DNA from: Candidatus Kerfeldbacteria bacterium
Lineage (GTDB): Bacteria > Patescibacteriota > Patescibacteriia > SBBC01
DNA length: 39,659 nt
Assembly (NCBI GenBank): GCA_016204585.1
Contig: JACQKH010000045.1
Location: 1-39,659, forward strand
Reading direction: 5' to 3'
The stretch's first letter is position 1; the number at the start of each line of letters is the position of its first letter. Below are positions 30,471 to 36,610 of this stretch, piece by piece. A program made the position numbers and the translations under genes. Below the pieces are notes generated by a model that was not told the DNA's origin, searched no databases, and worked only from the letters and a program-made list of their open reading frames with translations.

Positions 30471-30872
30471 ATGCCGAAAAAAACAACTCATGATGCGTCG
30501 GGAAAACCAAGAATCCTGGTAGTCGAGGATGATTCTTTCCTGGCCGGGATGTACGTCACAAAACTCGGACTCGAGGGATTCAGTGTTGACCTAGCAAGCG
30601 ACGGCCGGGAGGGTCTGAAGAAGGCCAAGGACGGAAAACCGGATCTGGTCCTCCTCGACATCGTCCTGCCGGTGATGGACGGTTTCACTATGCTCGAGCA
30701 CATGAAGTCCGATCCTGAATTGCGCAGCATCCCGGTGGTCCTCCTGACAAACCTCGGCCAGAAGTCTGACGTGGAGAAGGGATTAAACTTAGGCGCGGCT
30801 GACTACCTCATCAAGGCGCACTTCATGCCGAACGAGGTGATCGAGAAGATCAAGAGAATCCTGAACGGCTAA
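30471..30872 (+). CDS. Single-domain response regulator (CheY-like receiver)
   Basis: A 133-residue protein, receiver domain only. Acidic pocket E19-D20-D21 (VVEDDSF), phosphoacceptor D63 (LVLLDIVLPVMDG), switch Thr93 (LLTN), conserved Lys115 (LIKAHF). There is no output domain, so it should act by protein contact, as PilG/PilH-type receivers do on T4P motors. It lies between pilB and the PilT-like gene (4-nt gap to the latter). No histidine kinase is in the window. Confidence 0.93.
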   Translation: MPKKTTHDASGKPRILVVEDDSFLAGMYVTKLGLEGFSVDLASDGREGLKKAKDGKPDLVLLDIVLPVMDGFTMLEHMKSDPELRSIPVVLLTNLGQKSDVEKGLNLGAADYLIKAHFMPNEVIEKIKRILNG

Positions 30873-30876
30873 TCGC

Positions 30877-31950
30877 GTGTCGACCAGCGAATCCATCATC
30901 ATCCAGCGGATCCTGACGACGGCCGCCGAGTATCGGGCCAGCGACCTGCACCTGACCACCGGTAATCCGCCCATTCTCCGCGTTGACGGGAAGTTGGTCA
31001 TCCTCGAGCAGGAGCAAATGGTGACCCCGGACTTCATGGACGTCGTGAAAGAGATGTTCCTGACACCCGAGCAACAGGCGGTCCTCAAACAAGATCGCGA
31101 GATCACCGTCGCCTACACCCTGGAAAACCGCATCCGATTCAAGGTTTCGATGTTTTTCCAGCGCGGTTACTTGGCCGCCAGTTTGCGTTTGATATCGAAC
31201 GAAATTAAACCCCTCCGCGAACTAGGACTGCCGCCGATCGTCCAGGAATTTACCAAGCTGACCAAAGGCCTGCTCCTAATCACCGGGCCTTTTGGCTCGG
31301 GTCGCACGGCCACGGTCGCGGCCGTCGTCAATGAAATCAACAAAACCAGGTCAGCTCACGTCATCACTATCGAAAAACCGATCGAACACGTCTATGTGAA
31401 CGATCGGAGTTTCATCGAGCAGCGCGAGGTCGGTCGAGACACCAAGTCGTTTGAGCAGGCGCTGGAGACCGCCATCCGCGAGGATGTGGACGTGATTGTG
31501 GTGTCAGAAATGGTTGAGCCGCCGGTCATCCAAGCGGTCCTGACCGCGGCCGAGTCTTCACGATTGGTGATTTCCACGATGAATACCGATTCGGTGATGA
31601 AAACAGTTGAAAGCATCATTAACAGCGCGCCAGCCGACCTCGAGGTAAAGACCCGGCAACAGCTGGCCGGGACGCTCCAGGGCATTGTCAGCCAGCGTCT
31701 ATTGCCGCGGGTCGGCGGCGGTCGGATTCTGGTGGCCGAGGTGATGGCGCCGTCTCCGCCGATCCGGGCGGTCATCCGCGACGGGGCGCTCTTCCAGCTG
31801 CAGAATATTCTCCAAACGAGCCGAGAGAGCGGGACTATTTCCCTTGATCGTTCCCTGGCCGAGCTCGTTAAGACCGGCGAAATCTTAGTGGACGATGCGC
31901 TCGTTTACGCCGTTGATCCCAATAATCTTAAGATGTGGACGCGATCCTAA
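30877..31950 (+). CDS. PilT-like ATPase with degenerate catalytic motifs
   Basis: 357 residues, GTG start. Fold and length match the PilT retraction ATPase: SDLHLTTGNPPILRVDGKL (~22-40), and IEQREVGRDTKSFEQALETAIRED (~180-203) is almost the PilT consensus. But the catalytic motifs are altered: Walker A is GPFGSGRT (137-144; the invariant Lys is Arg143). The Asp-box reads IEKPIE instead of IEDPIE, Walker B is VDVIVVSEMVEP instead of PDVILVGEMRD, and the His-box is LVISTMNTDS instead of LVFGTLHTTS. The Walker B Glu is kept. ATP hydrolysis is probably weak or lost. It may be a regulatory or PilU-like partner; another PilT may exist elsewhere in the genome. Confidence 0.9.
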   Translation: MSTSESIIIQRILTTAAEYRASDLHLTTGNPPILRVDGKLVILEQEQMVTPDFMDVVKEMFLTPEQQAVLKQDREITVAYTLENRIRFKVSMFFQRGYLAASLRLISNEIKPLRELGLPPIVQEFTKLTKGLLLITGPFGSGRTATVAAVVNEINKTRSAHVITIEKPIEHVYVNDRSFIEQREVGRDTKSFEQALETAIREDVDVIVVSEMVEPPVIQAVLTAAESSRLVISTMNTDSVMKTVESIINSAPADLEVKTRQQLAGTLQGIVSQRLLPRVGGGRILVAEVMAPSPPIRAVIRDGALFQLQNILQTSRESGTISLDRSLAELVKTGEILVDDALVYAVDPNNLKMWTRS

Positions 31951-32027
31951 GAAGCTTATAGCTTCATTAGCTTCGTTAGCTTGTTAGGGCGTTCTAAAAA
32001 GCTAATGAAGCTAGCGAAGCTAACTAT
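31950..32027. repeat. AGCTT-type inverted repeat array ahead of pilC
   Basis: TAGCTTCATTAGCTTCGTTAGCTT (period nine) then, after a short loop, AAGCTAATGAAGCTAGCGAAGC in the opposite sense. It sits in the gap between the PilT-like gene and pilC. Confidence 0.65.
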
Positions 32028-32035
32028 CTGCTCCA

Positions 32036-33247
32036 ATGGCCATTTTCGACTACAAGGCGAAGGATTTGAGCGGTCAGTCAATCAGCGGCGCGGTCGAAGC
32101 GCCGAGCGAAGCGGTGGCCCTCGACGTGCTGAAAGAAAAGGAGCTATTTGTTCTGTCCCTCAAGGAACGAAAGCGCATCACCCTCTTTCAATCCTCACTT
32201 GGCTTCCTCCAGCGCGTTCCGCGCAAGGACGTGGTGCTGTTTGCGCGGCAGCTGGCCGTGATGATCTCGGCCACGGTGCCGATCGTCCAAGCCCTCCGCA
32301 TCCTGGTCAGGCAGACCGAAAACGTCAACTTCAAGATTATTATTTCCGAGATCGCCGACGAGGTGGACGGCGGAGCGAAGCTGTCCGCCACGTTGGCCCG
32401 CTACCCGAGCGTTTTTTCTCAGTTCTTCGTGCACATGATCCGCTCCGGCGAAACGACCGGCAAACTGGACGAGACGTTGAACTACTTGGCCGATCAGCAG
32501 GAGAAGGATTACGACCTGATTTCGAAAATTCGCGGGGCCATGATCTACCCGGCCTTCGTGCTCGGCGGCATTCTGGTGGTCGGCGCGGCCATGATGATTT
32601 TCGTCATTCCCAACCTGACCAACATTCTGCAGGAAGGCGGCGGCGAGCTGCCGGCCAGCACTAAAGCGGTCATCGCCACCTCGAATTTTTTCAAGCATCA
32701 GTGGTGGGTTCTCCTGATCGTCCTGGTGACTATTCCGGTCCTCCTCCGATTCGCCATAAAAACTGAGGTTGGCCGTCATCAGTTCGATCGCCTGAAGTTC
32801 CGGATGCCGATCTTTGGGCAGATTTTCCAGAAGATTTATCTGGTCCGGTTTTCGCGCTCGCTCTCGACGCTGGTGGTTTCCGGCATTCCGGTGACGCGCG
32901 GCTTGGAAATCGTGGCTGACGTCGTGGGCAACACCGTCTATCACGACCTGACCCGGGAATCAATAACCGAGATCGAGGCCGGCAACTCGATTGCCACCGC
33001 CTTCGTTAAATCCAAGGACATCCCGCCGATGCTGCCGCAAATGATGGTGGTCGGCGAGCAGACCGGAAAGCTCGACCTTATCCTCGACAAACTGGCGAAC
33101 TTCTACGCCAAAGAGCTGGAAAACATGATTGCCAACCTGACCAGCCTGATCGAGCCGTTGATCCTGGTGATCATGGGCGTCGGTGTGGCCGTGATGGTTA
33201 TGGCCATCTTATTGCCGATGTACAACCTGTCGCAGGCGATAACGTAG
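32036..33247 (+). CDS. pilC: PilC/GspF-family inner-membrane platform protein
   Basis: A 403-residue protein with the two GspF repeats: the first at ~65-185 (FARQLAVMISATVPIVQALRIL ... FVHMIRSGETTGKLDETLNYLADQQEKDYDL), the second at ~265-390 (FSRSLSTLVVSGIPVTRGLEIV ... MMVVGEQTGKLDLILDKLANFYAKELE). TM helices lie at ~170-190, ~220-240 and ~370-392. The N-terminal 60 residues (IFDYKAKDLSGQSISGAVEAPSEAVAL) are the usual cytoplasmic start. PilC transmits the turning of PilB to pilin insertion. Complete and normal. The 227-residue ORF in another frame at 31981 is a shadow. Confidence 0.96.
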   Translation: MAIFDYKAKDLSGQSISGAVEAPSEAVALDVLKEKELFVLSLKERKRITLFQSSLGFLQRVPRKDVVLFARQLAVMISATVPIVQALRILVRQTENVNFKIIISEIADEVDGGAKLSATLARYPSVFSQFFVHMIRSGETTGKLDETLNYLADQQEKDYDLISKIRGAMIYPAFVLGGILVVGAAMMIFVIPNLTNILQEGGGELPASTKAVIATSNFFKHQWWVLLIVLVTIPVLLRFAIKTEVGRHQFDRLKFRMPIFGQIFQKIYLVRFSRSLSTLVVSGIPVTRGLEIVADVVGNTVYHDLTRESITEIEAGNSIATAFVKSKDIPPMLPQMMVVGEQTGKLDLILDKLANFYAKELENMIANLTSLIEPLILVIMGVGVAVMVMAILLPMYNLSQAIT

Positions 33248-33249
33248 GT

Positions 33250-33295
33250 AGGCAGTTAGGTATTAGGTTTTAGGTGTTAGGGGGTTGTGAGGGAG
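33250..33295. repeat. TTAGGNN heptamer array after pilC
   Basis: TTAGGTA-TTAGGTT-TTAGGTG-TTAGGGG, exact period seven. The same family occurs at 35177-35210, 38097-38130 and, inverted, 38521-38550. Confidence 0.7.
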
Positions 33296-33309
33296 TGGAT
33301 GAGTAGGTA

Positions 33310-33376
33310 GGCGGCATCCGCTAACTCCCCTCCACATCAGTGGAGGGGTGGCGACGCCCGTGGCGGAGCCGGGGTG
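33310..33376. repeat. Palindromic element, left of the pilin unit
   Basis: Contains CCCCTCCAC-ATCA-GTGGAGGGG (33327-33348) and flanking GC-rich arms. Its reverse complement aligns with the left half of the element at 34157-34235. The two therefore bracket the pilin gene in opposite orientation. Confidence 0.65.
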
Positions 33377-33378
33377 GG

Positions 33379-33407
33379 TTGCGAAACCTCGAAAATCGTG
33401 CTATACT
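33379..33407 (+). promoter_or_regulatory. Major pilin promoter (extended -10)
   Basis: -35 TTGCGA (33379-33384), 17-bp spacer, TGC-TATACT (-10 at 33402-33407). Transcription starts near 33414 and leaves a leader of about 165 nt. Confidence 0.65.
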
Positions 33408-33413
33408 ACACTA

Positions 33414-33577
33414 AGATTCAGCCTGTGGACAATTCTCACGGCTGTAAAAAACTCGTTCGTTCTTGATACTTAAGCCATTCCGAGTAAAAGCTTGTCTTCG
33501 TTCAAGAGATTCAGCAGGCCTGCATCCGTTGAACGAAACGATTCTCGGAAAAAACCGAAAGGGGGTGACGAAACAAC
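33414..33577 (+). promoter_or_regulatory. Long structured 5' leader of the pilin mRNA
   Basis: TTCGTTCAA (33497-33505) pairs perfectly with TTGAACGAA (33529-33537), with the palindrome GCAGGCCTGC (33514-33523) in the loop. An outer CCGAG/CTCGG pair is also possible. The leader ends in a strong ribosome-binding site GGGGGTGA (33561-33568), nine nt before ATG. It may stabilise the abundant pilin transcript or hold a control element. Confidence 0.5.
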
Positions 33578-34096
33578 ATGAATAATGCAAAGAAAGGGTT
33601 TACGCTCATCGAGCTCTTGGTGGTCATCGCGATCATCGGCATTTTGTCAACCATCGGTCTCGTCGCCCTGAACGGGGCGCGGGCTAAGGCCCGGGACGCG
33701 CGGCGCACCGCTGACATGCGATCCTACGCTTTGGCTTATACCAGTTATGCGGATACGGCGACGTCATTCGATACTGGCGTTGGTTGTGCACCTGAAACTA
33801 ACATCAGTGCTTGTGGAGCATTGCAAACGGCCGCCTCCTCCACGTCTTTACCAAATGATCCGACTACAGGAGCGGCAGCCGCCACAAACTCTAATGCAGC
33901 TTGTGTTGCTGCTGATAAAAATAATCCAGCTTGTAATGCCCTCGCTAACTGGGCAAGGACTGGTGGGGCGTATGCAAACTACACACTTGCATTCGAAGAT
34001 GTTAACGCGTTCTCTATCCTTCTGGAACTAGAAACGGCCGGTACCTGGGGAGCTGCGGGGTTGCATTTGTACCAGCAATCCGGCACCTTCCTGTAA
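33578..34096 (+). CDS. Major type IV pilin
   Basis: A 172-residue protein with the class III signal [43 protein letters not shown]. Cleavage by prepilin peptidase after Gly7 leaves Phe1 and the required Glu5. The globular domain has four cysteines (C-x8-C in [11 protein letters not shown] and C-x8-C in [12 protein letters not shown]) that could form two disulfides. A Ser/Thr/Ala-rich stretch ([24 protein letters not shown]) is a likely surface loop. Own promoter, strong ribosome-binding site and own terminator mark it as the highly expressed subunit. The distal half of the gene is AT-richer than the 5' third. Confidence 0.93.
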   Translation: MNNAKKGFTLIELLVVIAIIGILSTIGLVALNGARAKARDARRTADMRSYALAYTSYADTATSFDTGVGCAPETNISACGALQTAASSTSLPNDPTTGAAAATNSNAACVAADKNNPACNALANWARTGGAYANYTLAFEDVNAFSILLELETAGTWGAAGLHLYQQSGTFL

Positions 34097-34118
34097 TTCG
34101 CGCTTGGTATTTGGAAAC

Positions 34119-34142
34119 AAAAAAGGGCTCTGGCCCTTTTTT
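34119..34142 (+). terminator. Rho-independent terminator of the pilin gene
   Basis: Stem AAAAAAGGGC-TCTG-GCCCTTTTTT followed by TTTT-rich sequence, 23 nt after the stop codon. It is the clearest intrinsic terminator in the window and, being nearly symmetric, would also work from the other side. Confidence 0.9.
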
Positions 34143-34156
34143 GTTTTCCTTTGATG

Positions 34157-34299
34157 TTGAACCACCCCCACCGCGACCTACGTCGCGGTGACCCCTCCAT
34201 GAGATGGAGGGGAGAGTTAGGTAGGCGGCTACCGCCACTTCTCCTCCTTGCAAAGGAGGAGTACCCGTCGCGTTACACGCGACGGGGGAGGTGGTCAAT
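34157..34299. repeat. Five-hairpin palindromic element right of the pilin unit
   Basis: In order: CCGCGAC/GTCGCGG (34171-34188), CCCCTCCAT/ATGGAGGGG (34192-34212), GGCGG/CCGCC (34224-34236), CTCCTCCTT/AAGGAGGAG (34241-34261), CCCGTCGCGT/ACGCGACGGG (34264-34286). AACCACC...GGTGGTC closes the outside. The two halves are inverted versions of one another. No gene is present here. Confidence 0.8.
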
Positions 34300-34319
34300 C
34301 AACGCCGCCCGCCGCTTCC

Positions 34320-34349
34320 TTGACCTAGGCGACCATTCCAGTTTACACT
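34320..34349 (+). promoter_or_regulatory. Promoter of the coiled-coil gene
   Basis: -35 TTGACC (34320-34325), 18-bp spacer, -10 TACACT (34344-34349); an AAAGGA ribosome-binding site (34375-34380) precedes the ATG at 34388. Confidence 0.55.
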
Positions 34350-34387
34350 GCCTACACATTCGGTGGTGACGAAAAAGGACTTAACTT

Positions 34388-34687
34388 ATGTCAACAAAAC
34401 AACGCGGCGCAACCACGACCGACGTCAAAACGCTCGGGTCAAGATTAGAAGCGACGATCAAAAGGAACACGCGCGAGATTGTCGCGCACTTCAACGCCAG
34501 CCAGGGTGAGCAGAACAAATGGATAAAGGGTGAATTCGAAAAGGTTGACCAGCGTTTTGACGAAATACGCGTCGAACTAGAAGCGATTAAAGAAATGTTG
34601 GCCATGAAACAAGAACTGCGTAATCTCGTGCGCGAACTGAAGGCCAAAGGCATCGAGCTCGACGAGTCGCGGATTTTCGCGCGGTAG
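34388..34687 (+). CDS. Small coiled-coil protein, unknown function
   Basis: A 99-residue protein. It is highly charged, with no TM or signal. Residues ~25-90 show heptad spacing (FNASQGEQNKWIKGEFEKVDQRFDEIRVELEAIKEMLAMKQELRNLVRELKAKG). Such short coiled-coil proteins are frequent in CPR genomes without assigned roles. It has its own promoter between the pilin and a minor pilin, so it may not be part of the pilus machine. Confidence 0.75.
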   Translation: MSTKQRGATTTDVKTLGSRLEATIKRNTREIVAHFNASQGEQNKWIKGEFEKVDQRFDEIRVELEAIKEMLAMKQELRNLVRELKAKGIELDESRIFAR

Positions 34688-34739
34688 ATTAGGCAGCTTC
34701 CTAGCTTCATTAGCTTGTTAGAGGGCGGAGGAGCATTTG

Positions 34740-34748
34740 TGATATACT
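34740..34748 (+). promoter_or_regulatory. Extended -10 giving a probably leaderless mRNA
   Basis: TGA-TATACT (-10 at 34743-34748) ends six nt before the ATG at 34755, so transcription should begin at or very near the start codon. No good -35 is visible, as usual for extended -10 promoters. An inverted AGCTT-type half-array lies just upstream (34694-34720). Confidence 0.5.
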
Positions 34749-34754
34749 GGATTT

Positions 34755-35174
34755 ATGTTTATCCCTGACCGCCGCGGTCTCGGCCTTATCTCCACCCTCC
34801 TGATTCTCACGGTGGTGGCTGCGTTTTTGGCCGGGGTGGGGTTATTGTTGAGCCAGGAGCGGGCGCGGGTGCGGGACGCCCGGCGCATCGCCGACATGGT
34901 GCGGGTGCAGTTTGCCTTTGAAACGTTGTTCCGCGAAAAGGCCAGTTATAGCGAGGCGGCGTCCGGGTGCGGACAGGTTGAAGTTTTGGTTTCAACGTGT
35001 GCGTTGACCACCTACCTGCCGCAGGTTCAGAATTTGAAAGATCCGGGGAGGTACGCCTACCGAGTTGCCAAAGTGCCGGATGAGAGGGATTACGCTATCA
35101 GCTTTGTGCTGGAGCGGGCGTACGAGAGCTTGGCCAAGGGGAAACACGTGTTGAGCAAGGATGGGGTTCGGTAG
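34755..35174 (+). CDS. Minor-pilin-like protein with non-standard N-terminus
   Basis: A 139-residue protein. The N-terminus MFIPDRRG|LGLISTLLILTVVAAFLAGVGLLLSQERARVRDARRIADM has the length and hydrophobic helix of a pilin and shares RARVRDARRIADM with the major pilin ([13 protein letters not shown]). But Phe1 is Leu and the Glu5 that neutralises the neighbouring subunit is Ser. Two cysteines (CGQVEVLVSTC) match the usual disulfide. Without Glu5 it may cap or anchor the filament. The homology to the pilin is visible; the role is inference. Confidence 0.75.
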   Translation: MFIPDRRGLGLISTLLILTVVAAFLAGVGLLLSQERARVRDARRIADMVRVQFAFETLFREKASYSEAASGCGQVEVLVSTCALTTYLPQVQNLKDPGRYAYRVAKVPDERDYAISFVLERAYESLAKGKHVLSKDGVR

Positions 35175-35241
35175 GAGCTAGGTTTTAGGTATTAGGTTTT
35201 AGGTTGTTTGAAGCATAGTCCGGCGCGAGAATCCGCAACGG

Positions 35242-35264
35242 TTGTAGCCCGCCCATTTATGGGC
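35242..35264 (+). repeat. REP sequence left of the RAYT gene
   Basis: Head GTAGCCC followed by hairpin GCCC-ATTTAT-GGGC. Inverted relative to the copy at 35709-35731. Confidence 0.8.
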
Positions 35265-35291
35265 CTAGCACGAACAAGCCGTGATTGAACC

Positions 35292-35801
35292 ATGCGTGGG
35301 TTGAAACCTGTCAGATTGCCGCAGTACGATTACCGAACCGACGGTTATTATTTTGTGACGGTTGTTTCAAGAAACAGAAAAAATATCTTTCAGAATTCCG
35401 AAAATATCATCGAGGAAGAGCTGGAGAACGTAGCAAAACAAATCCAGGGGTTGTCCGTGGATACAAAAATTGTCATGCCGAACCATGTTCATCTGATTTT
35501 AGTTTTAGAGAATTGTGCATTACCGCTGGGGGAGATTATCAGAAGGTGGAAAGCAAAAGTATCCCATTCATTAGGTTACTCTGTTTGGCAGCCGAATTAT
35601 TACGAACACGTTATTCGAGACGAGGAAGCATTGAACCGAATACGCGAATACGTCATTTATAATCCGGAGCTTGAGATTTTAAAATTCGAACAGTTCTATC
35701 CACGCGATGCCGATAAATCGGCGGGCTACAAAAAGATGCCGACCCCGCCCGCCGAAGTCCCGCATGGCGGGACGGGGCGGGTGAATCGGTGGGCTACATG
35801 A
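35292..35801 (+). CDS. REP-associated tyrosine transposase (RAYT, Y1 family)
   Basis: A 169-residue protein. It shows the IS200/Y1 fold: R-x-YDYRTDGYYFVTVVSRNRKNIF start, the metal-binding His pair VMPNHVHLIL (H65, H67), and the catalytic tyrosine region PNYYEHVIRDEEALNRIREYVIYNP (~101-125). RAYTs act on single-stranded REP hairpins carrying a GTAG-type head. Such a REP stands on each side of this gene in inverted orientation. The last ~30 residues (DADKSAGYKK...) are translated from the right-hand REP and a GC-rich palindrome and do not belong to the domain. The stop overlaps the prepilin peptidase start (ATGA). Confidence 0.9.
   Translation: MRGLKPVRLPQYDYRTDGYYFVTVVSRNRKNIFQNSENIIEEELENVAKQIQGLSVDTKIVMPNHVHLILVLENCALPLGEIIRRWKAKVSHSLGYSVWQPNYYEHVIRDEEALNRIREYVIYNPELEILKFEQFYPRDADKSAGYKKMPTPPAEVPHGGTGRVNRWAT
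35709..35731 (-). repeat. REP sequence at the 3' end of the RAYT gene
   Basis: Inverted copy of the left REP (GCCGATAAATCGGCGGGCTAC on the plus strand, one compensated base pair different in the stem). A further partial head (GGTGGGCTAC, ~35788-35797) directly precedes the prepilin peptidase start. Confidence 0.8.
35735..35783. repeat. GC-rich nested hairpin
   Basis: TCCCGC-ATG-GCGGGA inside a CCCGCCC/GGGCGGG outer stem, between the REP and the peptidase start. Confidence 0.6.
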
Positions 35802-36601
35802 ATATTGTCATCGGGGTTGTTGTTTTTGTTCTGGGAACCGCGATTGGCAGTTTTTTGAACGTGGTGATTTACCGTTTGCACGCGGGCGGCTCGCCGCTCC
35901 GCGGCCGGTCGCGTTGTCCGCACTGTAAACATCAGCTGGCTGCTGACGATCTGATACCGGTTCTTAGTTTTGTCATGCTGCGCCGGCGCTGTCGCTACTG
36001 CCATAAACCGATTTCTTGGCAGTACCCGCTAGTGGAGCTCAGTATGGGTTTAGTGGCGCTGACCATGATGCTCCGCTACGGACTGTCGGTTGAGTCATGG
36101 GTGGGAACGGTGCTGGGAGCGTTCCTCTTAGTGATTTTCGTTTATGATCTCCGTCACCAGTTAATCCTCGACCGGGTCAGCATTCCGGCCATGGTCGCGG
36201 CGTTGCTAGGTTCGCTTCTGCTTAAGCGACCGCTGACCGATATCGCCATCGGCGGCGTGGCTGGCGCCGCTTTTTTCTTTCTGCAGTACGTGTTCTCGAA
36301 CGGTCGCTGGATCGGCGGCGGCGACATCCGGCTAGGCGCCGTATTGGGGTTGGCCTTGGGCTGGAAGCTGCTGGCGGTCAGCTTGGTACTGGCGTATTTT
36401 GGCGGTTCAACCGTCGCTTTATTTCTAATCCTGACGAAGCGCCGATCATGGTCAAGCCAAATTCCGTTCGGCACGTTCTTGAGTTTGGCCGGCATCGTAA
36501 CTTTCTTGTGGGGTAACGAGATTCTGGTCTGGTACTTGCACGGCGGATTTTTCGATTGGTTCGTCGGCGCGTTCCTGCGGTTTTACAATCCGGCGGTCTG
36601 A
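35798..36601 (+). CDS. pilD: Prepilin peptidase / N-methyltransferase (PilD-type)
   Basis: 267 residues from ATG in MNIVIGVVVFVLGTAIGSFLNVVIYRLHAGGSP. The N-terminal domain has the two CxxC zinc pairs CPHC (40-43) and CRYC (65-68) plus the family's 'GSFLNVVIYR'. The aspartyl protease part has the two active-site aspartates in IFVYDLRHQLILD and GGGDIRLG. About eight TM helices. It removes the leader peptides of the pilins encoded around it and methylates the new N-terminus. GTG at 35789 is an alternative start. Its start overlaps the RAYT stop. Confidence 0.96.
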   Translation: MNIVIGVVVFVLGTAIGSFLNVVIYRLHAGGSPLRGRSRCPHCKHQLAADDLIPVLSFVMLRRRCRYCHKPISWQYPLVELSMGLVALTMMLRYGLSVESWVGTVLGAFLLVIFVYDLRHQLILDRVSIPAMVAALLGSLLLKRPLTDIAIGGVAGAAFFFLQYVFSNGRWIGGGDIRLGAVLGLALGWKLLAVSLVLAYFGGSTVALFLILTKRRSWSSQIPFGTFLSLAGIVTFLWGNEILVWYLHGGFFDWFVGAFLRFYNPAV

Positions 36602-36610
36602 GGAGAAGAG

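Noticed and set aside
31981-32664. 227-residue ORF overlapping pilC
   Set aside because: It lies in another frame of the clearly coding pilC gene, is rich in Arg/Gly as GC-rich shadows are, and begins in the repeat array.
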